Assembly (NCBI RefSeq): GCF_014202905.1
Contig: NZ_JACHHY010000026.1
Span: forward strand, 1-44,564
Reading direction: 5' to 3'
From: Chitinivorax tropicus
Lineage (GTDB): Bacteria > Pseudomonadota > Gammaproteobacteria > Burkholderiales > SCOH01
Length of the DNA stretch: 44,564 bases
Within the stretch, counting starts at the first letter, position 1. Each line of letters opens with the position of its first letter. The notes under the pieces are model-generated. The model was not told the origin of the DNA and did not search any database. It was given only the letters and a program-made list of their open reading frames with translations. This document shows, in pieces, positions 9,384-17,495 of the stretch. Made by a program: the position numbers and the translations under genes.

Positions 9384-9863
9384 TTAAATCTTTTGATTCT
9401 TCAGCAGATCCCATCCCTTCAGAGTGCCAGCGGCAATCTGAGTACCATCGAATGCATCGTACTTGAAATTGATCTGGGTGTAGTTGAGCGAGAACGTTTC
9501 GACTGGGCGCTCACCAGAGCTGCTGATCGAGTAGGAGCTGACAATCGCGTCAGTCAGCTCGATCGACAGATAATGCTGGCCATTTGCCTCAGTCCCGCCA
9601 GTTTGAATGAAATGGATCTGTGCCTTGCCCAGTGATTTGCCGCAGATACTCTGCATGAACAGATCACCGGATGAGATATCTGTCGATTTGGTGAAAGTCA
9701 GCTCGGAGAAAGAGGGATTGCTGGTTTCACGATCCTTACCACCACTTACCGAGTGGATAGCACGGCCCACGCCGAAACTCATCGAATCCACAGCAATCCA
9801 GTCTTTATGCTTTTCAACAGTGCTGGTGCCTTTGATTTCAGTAGCGAAATTCAACAAAATCAT
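9384..9863 (-). CDS. hcp: T6SS tube protein Hcp (TssD)
   Basis: Hcp hexamers stack to form the inner tube that the contracting sheath pushes out of the cell, and they can carry small effectors. The 159 residues match the Hcp1 family: KHKDWIAVDSMSFGVGR near the N-terminus, SELTFTKSTDISSGDLF in the middle and a C-terminal SLNYTQINFKY strand. There is no signal peptide, as expected. An AAGGA site precedes the ATG. The gene is bracketed by hairpins at 9902-9918 and 9328-9355 within the operon, a layout that would favour a separate abundant hcp mRNA. No effector fusion is present. Confidence 0.95.
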   Translation of the reverse strand: MILLNFATEIKGTSTVEKHKDWIAVDSMSFGVGRAIHSVSGGKDRETSNPSFSELTFTKSTDISSGDLFMQSICGKSLGKAQIHFIQTGGTEANGQHYLSIELTDAIVSSYSISSSGERPVETFSLNYTQINFKYDAFDGTQIAAGTLKGWDLLKNQKI

Positions 9864-9901
9864 GATAGTTTCCTTAAAAATGAGCGAAAAAGGTCCTTAC
9901 G

Positions 9902-9918
9902 GCCCGCGATGTGCGGGC
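9902..9918 (-). other. hairpin between tssC and hcp
   Basis: GCCCGC and GCGGGC form a perfect 6-bp stem around a 5-nt loop in the 104-nt gap between the tssC stop and the hcp start. On the minus strand it is followed by a short interrupted T-rich stretch about 9 nt later. It could attenuate read-through or create a stabilised 5' end for an hcp transcript. Confidence 0.45.
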
Positions 9919-9967
9919 TCGCGCAGACAAAACAAACAAAACAGATGGCAGCGAACTGCCAGATGGA

Positions 9968-11461
9968 TTACGCCTTGGCAGACGGTAACTTTGATACCAG
10001 CCGTAATGACACGGTCAGACCCTCCAACTGATAATGTGGGCGCAGGAAAAATTTGGAGGAGTAATAACCTGGGTTGCCCTCGATCTCCTCCACCACGACT
10101 TCAGCCCCGGCCAGCGGTTTCCTGGCCTTATCGATTTCAGTCGCCGTGGCTGGGTTGTTTTCCACGTATTGCCTGATCCAGTTATTGAGCCAGGTCTCCA
10201 TATCGCTCCGCTCTTTGAACGAACCGATCTTGTCGCGCACGATACATTTCAGATAGTGCGCAAAACGGCAGGTAGCAAACAGATAAGGCAGGCGCGCAGC
10301 CAGATTGGCATTGGCAGTGGCATCCGGGTCTTCATATTCAGCCGGCTTGTGCAATGATTGTGCGCCAATGAAGGCCGCAAAATCACTGTTCTTCTTATGC
10401 ACCAGCGGCATGAAGCCATTTTTGGCCAGCTCGGCTTCACGACGGTCACTGATGGCAATCTCAGTCGGGCAGGTCATATCCACACCACCATCGTCGGTCG
10501 GGAAGGTATGCACTGGCAGCCCCTCGACTGAGCCACCCGACTCGATCCCACGGATGCGCGAGCACCAGCCGTACAGCTTGAAGGAGCGGTTGATATTCAC
10601 AGCCATCGCGTAGGCCGAATTAGCCCAGGTGAACTTGCTGGTACCCTCTCCCGTGGTATCTTCCTCAAAGTCGAATGCCTCAACCGGGTTGGTCTTGGCG
10701 CCATAGGGTGCGCGCGCCAGAAAACGAGGCATGGCCAGCCCGATATAGCGTGAATCCTCCGACTCGCGCAATGAACGCCACGCGGCATGCTCCGGCGTCT
10801 GGAAGATCTTGGTCAGGTCACGCGGATTGGCAAGCTCCTGCCAGGAGTCCATCAACATCACCGATGGATCGGCTGCGGAAATCATCGGTGCATGTGCCGC
10901 CGCACAAATCTTCGACATCTGGGTCAGCAGCTCAACATCGGGTGCGCTGTTGTCGAAGTAGTAATCCGCCACCAGACAACCGAAGGGCTCGCCACCGAAC
11001 TGCCCGTATTCCTCCTCATAGATCTTCTTGAAGATCGGGCTTTGATCCCAGGCGGTGCCTTTGTATTTCTTGAGCGTCTTGTGCAGATCGTTCTTCGAAA
11101 TGTTCAGGACCCGGATCTTCAACAACTCATCTGTCTCCGTGTTGTTGACCAGATGATGCAGACCACGCCAAGCACTTTCGACCGACTGGAATTCCTCGTG
11201 ATGCAGAATCATATTGATCTGCTCGGTCATTTTCCTGTCGAGCGCGGCAATCAGCGCTTCGATGGTGCCGATCGCATCTGAAGAGAGCAGATTGGTGCCT
11301 TGCAGGGCTTGCTCCGCCAGGGTGCGGACGGCATTTTCGACTGCCTCCTGCGCCTTGTCGGTCTTGGGTTTGAACTCTTTTTGCAACAGGCTTGCGAAAT
11401 CGCCCGCCTCCAGGGTGCCGGCGCTTTCGCCGCTTTGCAGTTCGGTACTGGACTCAGCCAT
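9968..11461 (-). CDS. tssC: T6SS sheath large subunit TssC
   Basis: The large subunit of the contractile sheath, which forms the cytosolic tubule with TssB and is recycled by ClpV. The 497-residue reading starts at MAESSTELQSG. The ribosome binding site GAGGAGG is about 10 nt upstream of this ATG, whereas an ATG three codons earlier abuts it. Family segments seen include FQSVESAWRGLHHLVNNTETD, KIYEEEYGQFGGEPFG, FLARAPYG and the C-terminal GYYSSKFFLRPHYQLEGL. It lies 30 nt after tssB. Confidence 0.95.
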   Translation of the reverse strand: MAESSTELQSGESAGTLEAGDFASLLQKEFKPKTDKAQEAVENAVRTLAEQALQGTNLLSSDAIGTIEALIAALDRKMTEQINMILHHEEFQSVESAWRGLHHLVNNTETDELLKIRVLNISKNDLHKTLKKYKGTAWDQSPIFKKIYEEEYGQFGGEPFGCLVADYYFDNSAPDVELLTQMSKICAAAHAPMISAADPSVMLMDSWQELANPRDLTKIFQTPEHAAWRSLRESEDSRYIGLAMPRFLARAPYGAKTNPVEAFDFEEDTTGEGTSKFTWANSAYAMAVNINRSFKLYGWCSRIRGIESGGSVEGLPVHTFPTDDGGVDMTCPTEIAISDRREAELAKNGFMPLVHKKNSDFAAFIGAQSLHKPAEYEDPDATANANLAARLPYLFATCRFAHYLKCIVRDKIGSFKERSDMETWLNNWIRQYVENNPATATEIDKARKPLAGAEVVVEEIEGNPGYYSSKFFLRPHYQLEGLTVSLRLVSKLPSAKA

Positions 11462-11491
11462 TTTTTGCATTCCTCCTCGGATATCCAGCAA

Positions 11492-11989
11492 TTATTCTTG
11501 TGGCTTGGGTGCAGCAGCCAGGGCTTGCATCAGGGTCGGGTCAGCCAGTAATTTGGCAATCAATTCCTCGGCCCCAGTCTTGCCATCCATATAGGTCAAC
11601 AAATTGGACAGCTGGCTACGCGCCTCCAGCAGCTTGCTCAAGGACTCCACCTTGCGCGCGATCGCCGCCGGGGTGAAGTCATCCATGCTTTCAAAGGTGA
11701 TATCAACCGCCAGATTGCCTTCGCCGGTCAGCGTATTTGGCACCTGGATCGCCACCCGTGGCTTCATCGATTTCAAACGCTCATCGAAATTGTCAACATC
11801 GATTTCCAGAAATTTGCGGTCTGCAACCGGTGCCAATGGGTCCACCGGTTTACCAGACAAATCCGCCAGTACACCCATCACGAATGGCAGCTGTACTTTT
11901 TTCTCAGAACCGTACAGCTCCACGTCATACTCGATCTGAACACGTGGAGCGCGGTTGCGGGCAATGAATTTTTGACTGCTTTCTGCCAC
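11492..11989 (-). CDS. tssB: T6SS sheath small subunit TssB
   Basis: The small subunit of the contractile sheath, which interlocks with TssC and, in this T6SS class, is contacted by TagJ. The 165 residues show the family's RNRAPRVQIEYDVELYG start, the VLADLSG segment and LLTYMDGK near the C-terminus. Translation begins at a GTG codon, supported by a near-perfect AGGAGG 6 nt upstream. It is separated from tssA by 172 nt, the second longest gap in the operon, so an extra promoter here is possible although none is obvious. Confidence 0.94.
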   Translation of the reverse strand: MAESSQKFIARNRAPRVQIEYDVELYGSEKKVQLPFVMGVLADLSGKPVDPLAPVADRKFLEIDVDNFDERLKSMKPRVAIQVPNTLTGEGNLAVDITFESMDDFTPAAIARKVESLSKLLEARSQLSNLLTYMDGKTGAEELIAKLLADPTLMQALAAAPKPQE

Positions 11990-12161
11990 GGTAATCCTCC
12001 TAGGCGCTTATTTGATTTGAAATGTCGCATCGATCACAAACCATCCATACCATCACCCATATATCAGCGGGCTTGGTCAGACAGGCTTTACATCACACGG
12101 CTCAATCACCGATCAGCGACACCTCCCTGTTGAAATCTGTCATGACACAGCCCAAACAGGG

Positions 12162-13193
12162 CTAGTCTTGCGTACCGCTGACCTGTCGCACCTGGCTTAT
12201 CCCATCCGGGGCCAGTTCTTGCATGATCTCCAGAAAATCCATCGTCGCCAGGCGATACGCCCGACGTAACAGCAGCGGTACCGGGCTGGATGGCTCATGT
12301 TTTGCGTAATAGTCACAAAGCCCATCCAATACCTTCAGCACATCGTCTCGATTACGCACTTCGCCCGATATCCCCGGCGCAGCTACAACTGCTGTCTGTG
12401 AATCCAGAGCTGGATCTCCAGCCAGCGGCACCTCTGTCATCACCTGTGTTATCGGGTTGACAACCCGACCTGCGAAAAAGTTCAAGGCCCGCTTGATCAT
12501 GCGGCTCAATGAAGACAAGTCGAGTGCTTGCGAGGCCCCCACTTGTGCAGTCAAGGTTGCTTCCAAACGGGCCACATCTGTTTGAATTTGCTGCAAAGCA
12601 GTGTGAATTGCCGCTACTTCATCCGCCCCGACATCCTCGCACGCTGCCTCAACCACCCCCATCGCAGGCTTTTCAACGCCCTCTGGGACTTCCAGCTCCC
12701 CAGTCAGGATGTCGAGATCACGCAATGACACCCGGCCATTCGCCCGCGATGTGATCAACGGCACCTCTCGCAGTTCGCGCAAGAAATCACCATCGATCAG
12801 CAACGCCAAGGTATTCACCCTCAGCATCGGGTCGTTGTCATCATCTGGGTCGAGCTGGGGATGCAGTGAATCCCAGCGGGTATCCAGCCACCCCGTCAGC
12901 AAGTGCACCGCCTCTGCAAAACCTTTATAGCCATTGAGGTGAAGTAATGCACGGGCAAGATGCACCGCCACCCGCAAATCACGGCAACGCGCCAGCAGAT
13001 CCAATGCCAGCTGTTTGACGTTCTTCCAGTCTGGCGGCTCTGCCGGGCTGATGGTATTTCCATACTGGACCTCGGGCTTTCCTTGCGCTGCCTGCTCCAG
13101 CTCGACAAAAACCGGGTCATATTCCAGGTTGTCACCACTGGGCGAATCTGCCGATACATCACCAAGCAATACCTCAAGATCAATGAAACCCAT
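12162..13193 (-). CDS. tssA: T6SS cap/baseplate chaperone TssA
   Basis: TssA primes assembly of the tail tube and sheath at the baseplate. The 343 residues begin with the ImpA N-terminal domain (SPSGDNLEYDPVFVELEQAA, then DWKNVKQLALDLLARCRDLR and the WLDTRWDSLHPQLDPDDDND block) followed by a C-terminal helical domain. The length matches the short TssA1 type. AAGGAG precedes the ATG at about 10 nt. It is the first gene of the minus-strand T6SS operon and is divergent from the receptor-kinase gene across a 522-bp regulatory region. A small hairpin (12149-12163) overlaps its stop codon. Confidence 0.93.
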   Translation of the reverse strand: MGFIDLEVLLGDVSADSPSGDNLEYDPVFVELEQAAQGKPEVQYGNTISPAEPPDWKNVKQLALDLLARCRDLRVAVHLARALLHLNGYKGFAEAVHLLTGWLDTRWDSLHPQLDPDDDNDPMLRVNTLALLIDGDFLRELREVPLITSRANGRVSLRDLDILTGELEVPEGVEKPAMGVVEAACEDVGADEVAAIHTALQQIQTDVARLEATLTAQVGASQALDLSSLSRMIKRALNFFAGRVVNPITQVMTEVPLAGDPALDSQTAVVAAPGISGEVRNRDDVLKVLDGLCDYYAKHEPSSPVPLLLRRAYRLATMDFLEIMQELAPDGISQVRQVSGTQD

Positions 13194-13715
13194 ACCTGCA
13201 TTTCTCCTTGAACATGCGCCTTGGTGCAGCCCTGGCCATCATTAGTTCCGTACTTCACCCTCATTCAAACTTAAAAATAGGCCATTGCAGCTTGATCAAA
13301 TACCCATTCTCGTTAAAAAATTCAAATTAGTGAAAGACATGCAGGACGCAGCCCGGATCGAAATTATTTTTGGAGATGACTCCACTATAGACCAGCCCAG
13401 GCAAGCCTGGCCGCTTGCTGCCGTATATCAGCAGCACAATGGATGGCGCCTCAAGGCGTCCATAACATGAATATGTTCAGATATGATAATTTAATGAAAA
13501 GTGTCAAAAAGTGAAAATGATATGAATTGAGATTCACCATGATTCACAGAAGAAGAATAATTATGAACAATGGTCATCAATTGCATTGCCAGTGCTGAAT
13601 ACCGCTCCTGTAGCGCGTTTCAGCCTGAAGTGAACTAATTTGTCATCGGTCAGCCAGAGGCCTTAGACTCCACTGACGCGATTTCGCGGCCCAAAATCTC
13701 TTCCAGCTTATATAT
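13194..13715. promoter_or_regulatory. divergent regulatory region between tssA and the receptor kinase gene
   Basis: This 522-bp stretch has no convincing gene; a 61-codon frame (13285-13470) would need a TTG start and is ignored. It is more AT-rich than the flanking genes from about 13460 to 13580. It holds several dyads: CCAGGC-AA-GCCTGG (13397-13410), a bulged hairpin with CGCC-TCAA-GGCG core and ATGGA/TCCAT arms (13439-13463), and AACAT-GAAT-ATGTT (13464-13477). I searched for the sigma54 GG-N10-GC pattern near both starts and saw no good match. Promoters for both directions must lie here, but none is clear enough to place. Confidence 0.55.
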
Positions 13716-16388
13716 ATGCACACCATGAAAGTCTGCCCGATTTGCCAGACAGCCTATGAAAATGCAGATTTCTGCCCCGCCGATGGCGCAGCATTGATTG
13801 CGCGCAATCCAGAGGACAGCTGGCTTGGGCAGGTCATCAAAGACAGCTATCGAGTCGAACAAACCCTGTCCTCCGGCCCCATGAGCGTGGTCTACCTAGC
13901 AAGACAGCTGGCACTCGACCGCCTGGTGGTCATCAAGATGCTACGCCCCGGCGTCGCAGATGCAGATTCGATCCAGCTGTTCTTCCGGGAAGCCCGGGTT
14001 GCCAGCCAGCTCAACCACCCCAATGTCATTCAGATCATCGATTTTGGCACCCTGCCCGATGGCACGACATACCTGGTGATCGAGTACCTGCACGGCGAGA
14101 CATTGGGCCGGATCGTGGAGCAACGAGGCGGGCTGTCGCTGGAAAACATCGTCTGGGCGATGGAACAGCTCTGCGCCGGTCTGGCCGCCATGCACCAACA
14201 GCACATCGTGCATCGCGATCTCAAGCCCAGCAATGTGATGGTTGCCCGTATCTCTGGTGACAGCACGGTGGTCAAGTTGCTGGACTTCGGCATCAGCAAA
14301 CCCCTGCACGAGCAGGATCTGGGCTTTACCCGCTCTGGCGCGGTCATGGGCACCCCAGGGTATCTCGCACCGGAGCAGATCAATGGCCAAGCCAATATCG
14401 ATCAGCGCTGCGACATCTATGCATTGGGCGCGATCCTGTATTTCCTGATCACCGGGCAGCGCCCCTACGAGGGGGAAAGCGGTCAGCAGATCATGTCCAA
14501 TCAACTCAAGGGCCCACCCAGGCCGCTTGGTGAGATGCTGTTGGCCGACGCTCGCAATCTGATGCTGGAGCCGATCCTACAAAAAGCCATGCTCATCGCA
14601 CCCGCTCAACGCTTTGCCGACACCCAGAGCCTGTTGGAGCATTTGCGTGTGGCGGCCACCACTGCCAAGCAAGCTGCGCAAAGCACACAAGCAGAAGCGA
14701 TCGCAGCATTCAGCCAATATCAGCTGGTATTCGCCGGCGAGTTGCTGCCCGGTGTGGATGCGGAGCAGGCCAAGCTGCAGATACAGAAGCATTTCGGGCT
14801 GCAGCGTGCGCAGGTCGATGCGCTGTTCACCGGCCAGCGGCGCGTTGTCAAGAAGGCGATCGATCATGATACGGCCATGCGTTATGAGCAGGTCTTTCTG
14901 GTCGCTGGTGCCATCTGCCAAGTCGAAGCCATGAGCGATGCGACACGCATCGTGCCAACCCGCTCTCGCGATGATCTGTCACTCAGCCACGCCATCACGC
15001 TCCCCAAATCGACCCTGCCTGGCCAGCCCACCCCTACCGGCCAAAGCCACCCTACCACCCAGTCGTTGAACACCCCGACAGCATTCACCCCACGCACCCA
15101 ACCCTCAGCGATTCAGGTGCAAGTCAAACGCCGCAGGAGAAAGTGGCCTTGGCTGGTCATCCCGGTCATCGCCAGCACCGCCATTACGCTGGCGGTGCCC
15201 AGCACCCGCTATCGGATAACAGACTGGATCATGCAGTTGCAAGGCATTCCCTACCCGCGTGGCGTCACCCGGGATACCCTGATCCTGGGCATGAGCGCAC
15301 CATTCAGCGGCCCGGCAAAAGAGCTGGGTCGCAGCATGCAGCTGGGTATCATGGCCAGACTCAAGGAAGTGAATGCCAAGGGCGGAATCCATGGCCGGCA
15401 GGTTCAGTTACGTGAAATGAACGATCAATATGAACCTGATCGGACACGGATCAATGTTGATCAGCTGCTGGCGCCTTCCGGAGTCTTTGCACTGCTTGGA
15501 AATGTCGGCACGGCCACCACCGCCGTCGTGCTGCCAACCATCTTGCAAAAGAAGACCCTGCTCTTTGGCACCCTATCGGGCAGCAGCTTGCTCCGGCAAG
15601 ACCCTGCTGACCGCTATGTATTCAATTTCCGTGCCAGCTATGCAGAAGAAACCGCCGCGCTCGTCGAGTATTTCGTGCAGGAAAAAGGCATCGCACCCAC
15701 CAAGATCGCCGCCTTCATACAAAACGACGACTATGGGCGGGATGGGTTGGATGGCATCGTCAACGCCTTGCGCAAATACGATATCAAGCGCCCCGCCATC
15801 CAGGTCGCAAGTTATGAACGGAACAGCACTCGGCTGGACGAAGAAATCGCACGGCTGCAATCGCTGCAGCACGAAGTCGATGCCATCATCGTCGTCGGCA
15901 CCTATCGTGTCAGCGCCCGCTTTACCGTCGCCATGCGACAAGCTGGGTATCAAGGCCTGATCGCCAACGTATCCTTTGTAGACAGCGCCGCATTGGCCAA
16001 TGAATTCAAAAGCCTGGGGCAGGACTATGGCAATGGCGTGATCATTTCACAAGTCGTCCCGATGCCAGACTCCTTTGCCGACGGTGTACTCAGATATCGC
16101 AATGCCTTGCATAAGTTCTATCCCAACGAGAAACCGACCCACCTGTCGCTGGAAGGCTACGCCGCTGCTTCGATCCTGCTCGAAGCCATCGAACGCGCTG
16201 GGCGAAAACTGGATACCGAAGAGGTGATCAGCGAATTGGAGAAGATCCGCGATCTGGACATCGGCCTGGGCACCAATCTGTCCTTCAGCCCATCCAACCA
16301 TCAAGGCAGCCACCGGGTCTGGGGAACGGTACTCAAACATGATGGCTCATTGGCCGCCATCAAATTGACGCAAGATGAGCGCAACTGA
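13716..16388 (+). CDS. transmembrane Ser/Thr kinase fused to a periplasmic LivK-type binding domain
   Basis: One 890-residue chain with five parts. A zinc ribbon occupies residues 7-23 (CPIC...FCPADG). The Ser/Thr kinase domain (about 42-310) has Lys74 in VVIK, HRDLKPSN at 166-173, DFG at 190-192 and APE at 218-220; its glycine loop is weak (LSSGPMS, 51-57). A compact module spans about 333-405 (YQLVFAGELLPG...VDALFTGQ...AMRYEQ...AGAICQVE). A Pro/Thr-rich linker is followed by RRRRK and one membrane helix (about 476-494). Finally comes a type-1 periplasmic binding fold of the branched-chain amino-acid receptor type (about 520-885; GGIHGRQVQL, LGNVGTATTAVVLP, NDDYGRDGLDG). Kinase inside and binding domain outside is inferred from the positive-inside rule. 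Similar kinase/substrate-binding fusions exist in automatic annotation, as I recall; I know no characterised ligand. Divergent placement from tssA suggests T6SS control. The start is uncertain (13716 or 13725), with no clear ribosome binding site for either. Confidence 0.9.
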   Translation: MHTMKVCPICQTAYENADFCPADGAALIARNPEDSWLGQVIKDSYRVEQTLSSGPMSVVYLARQLALDRLVVIKMLRPGVADADSIQLFFREARVASQLNHPNVIQIIDFGTLPDGTTYLVIEYLHGETLGRIVEQRGGLSLENIVWAMEQLCAGLAAMHQQHIVHRDLKPSNVMVARISGDSTVVKLLDFGISKPLHEQDLGFTRSGAVMGTPGYLAPEQINGQANIDQRCDIYALGAILYFLITGQRPYEGESGQQIMSNQLKGPPRPLGEMLLADARNLMLEPILQKAMLIAPAQRFADTQSLLEHLRVAATTAKQAAQSTQAEAIAAFSQYQLVFAGELLPGVDAEQAKLQIQKHFGLQRAQVDALFTGQRRVVKKAIDHDTAMRYEQVFLVAGAICQVEAMSDATRIVPTRSRDDLSLSHAITLPKSTLPGQPTPTGQSHPTTQSLNTPTAFTPRTQPSAIQVQVKRRRRKWPWLVIPVIASTAITLAVPSTRYRITDWIMQLQGIPYPRGVTRDTLILGMSAPFSGPAKELGRSMQLGIMARLKEVNAKGGIHGRQVQLREMNDQYEPDRTRINVDQLLAPSGVFALLGNVGTATTAVVLPTILQKKTLLFGTLSGSSLLRQDPADRYVFNFRASYAEETAALVEYFVQEKGIAPTKIAAFIQNDDYGRDGLDGIVNALRKYDIKRPAIQVASYERNSTRLDEEIARLQSLQHEVDAIIVVGTYRVSARFTVAMRQAGYQGLIANVSFVDSAALANEFKSLGQDYGNGVIISQVVPMPDSFADGVLRYRNALHKFYPNEKPTHLSLEGYAAASILLEAIERAGRKLDTEEVISELEKIRDLDIGLGTNLSFSPSNHQGSHRVWGTVLKHDGSLAAIKLTQDERN

Positions 16389-16522
16389 ACACCCTCACCA
16401 AGATCCATTTGCCAACAGCATACATGCGTGATACATAAGTGGTGAGGTTCCAGGCTGCTCCAGCCCGTGGCCGCAGACCAATGTGCCAGCTACCTCCTGG
16501 CACTCGAACGATGAGGCCAGAT

Positions 16523-16921
16523 ATGGCATCCAAGCAAGTTTTGCACACCCCGCCTATCTCACGATACAGCATACCTGCATTGGTCATTGCGCTGGCCAGC
16601 CTAGCTGGCTCGGCAACGGCCACGGACACACCACCAACATGGCTACGTGACAAGATCAGGCAATTCGAGACCGAGCCAGTAACCAACCCGCCTCGCCAAG
16701 TGATCAAGAGCCAATATCGAGGCAAGACGGTATATTACGTGCCAGCAGTCTGTTGTGACCGATTCAGCGAATTGTATGACAGCAACGGGCAGACACTCTG
16801 CTCACCAGACGGCGGCATTGTGGGGGACGGAGACGGGAGATGCCCCGACTTCAAGCGGCAATCACCAAGTAACCAAATGATCTGGCAGGATAGCAGGGAC
16901 AACCCAGCAGCCAAGCGTTGA
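16523..16921 (+). CDS. small secreted cysteine-containing protein (DUF6970-like)
   Basis: A 132-residue exported protein of unknown function. The start at 16523 is chosen because GAGG lies 6 nt upstream; it gives a clean signal peptide (SIPALVIALASLAGSATA, cleavage near residue 34). The mature part has a conserved-looking core with Cys77-Cys78, Cys93 and Cys107 in the pattern YVPAVCCDRF...LCSPDGG...GDGRCPDF, which I recall as DUF6970. Paired cysteines suggest disulfides in the periplasm. It follows the receptor kinase by 134 nt on the same strand with no clear terminator between, so it may be co-transcribed and act in the same compartment as the sensor domain. A hairpin (16926-16947) follows the stop. 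Confidence 0.75.
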   Translation: MASKQVLHTPPISRYSIPALVIALASLAGSATATDTPPTWLRDKIRQFETEPVTNPPRQVIKSQYRGKTVYYVPAVCCDRFSELYDSNGQTLCSPDGGIVGDGDGRCPDFKRQSPSNQMIWQDSRDNPAAKR

Positions 16922-16925
16922 GCCA

Positions 16926-16947
16926 AGCCACCAACTGCATGGTGGCT
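16926..16947 (+). terminator. hairpin after the DUF6970-like gene
   Basis: AGCCACCA and TGGTGGCT form a perfect 8-bp stem with a 6-nt loop, 4 nt after the TGA. No T run follows, so factor-independent termination is not assured. Confidence 0.4.
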
Positions 16948-17068
16948 GCCGATCACATAGGCATGAGGAGTCAAGGGAAGATACTGCTATTGAGTACAGC
17001 GTTAAGGCAGGTCATTCAGCAGGCAGTTACAGCGCCGATCGAGCTGACCGGCGCAAAAGCCCGGCAGA

Positions 17069-17404
17069 TCATTCGTTGCGATCGAGATACTGAGTCTTGC
17101 CTTTGACATTGGCCCATTGATCATGATCAGGCAACGGATCTTTTTTCTCGACGATCGGCTTCCAATTCCGGTGCTGCGACAATTCAGCATTGATCTGGAT
17201 GAAATGCTGCTGGTCAGCCGGCACGTCATCTTCCGCATAGATGGCCTCAACCGGGCATTCCGCGACACATAAAGTGCAATCGATGCACTCATCGGGGTCG
17301 ATCACCAGAAAATTCGGCCCTTCCCGAAAGCAGTCCACCGGACATACATCTACGCAGTCGGTATATTTGCACTTGATACAGGATTCGGTTACAACGTACG
17401 CCAT
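17069..17404 (-). CDS. fdxA: 7Fe ferredoxin FdxA
   Basis: A small cytosolic electron carrier holding one [3Fe-4S] and one [4Fe-4S] cluster. The N-terminal half has the family's cysteines at 9, 12, 17, 21 and 25 ([20 protein letters not shown]), and the second set at 40, 43, 46 and 50 ([12 protein letters not shown]). The extended C-terminal tail and the 111-residue length are typical of the Azotobacter-type FdxA. It is divergent from gluQ across 91 bp and convergent with the DUF6970-like gene; no redox partner enzyme is adjacent. Confidence 0.94.
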   Translation of the reverse strand: MAYVVTESCIKCKYTDCVDVCPVDCFREGPNFLVIDPDECIDCTLCVAECPVEAIYAEDDVPADQQHFIQINAELSQHRNWKPIVEKKDPLPDHDQWANVKGKTQYLDRNE

Positions 17405-17495
17405 CTTGCTGATTCCTTGTCGAGCATTCTCAAGAGATAGGCCGCAATTCTAGCAGAAGCAAGAAATCGCGGCGTGATCTCCTGGTTATTAGCTC

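Noticed and set aside
13285-13470. 61-codon frame in the tssA-kinase intergenic region
   Set aside because: It needs a TTG start, has no ribosome binding site and runs through several dyad elements.
13194-13715. Sigma54 promoter for the T6SS operon or kinase
   Set aside because: The GG-N10-GC core pattern near TGGC sites was checked and the spacing did not fit.
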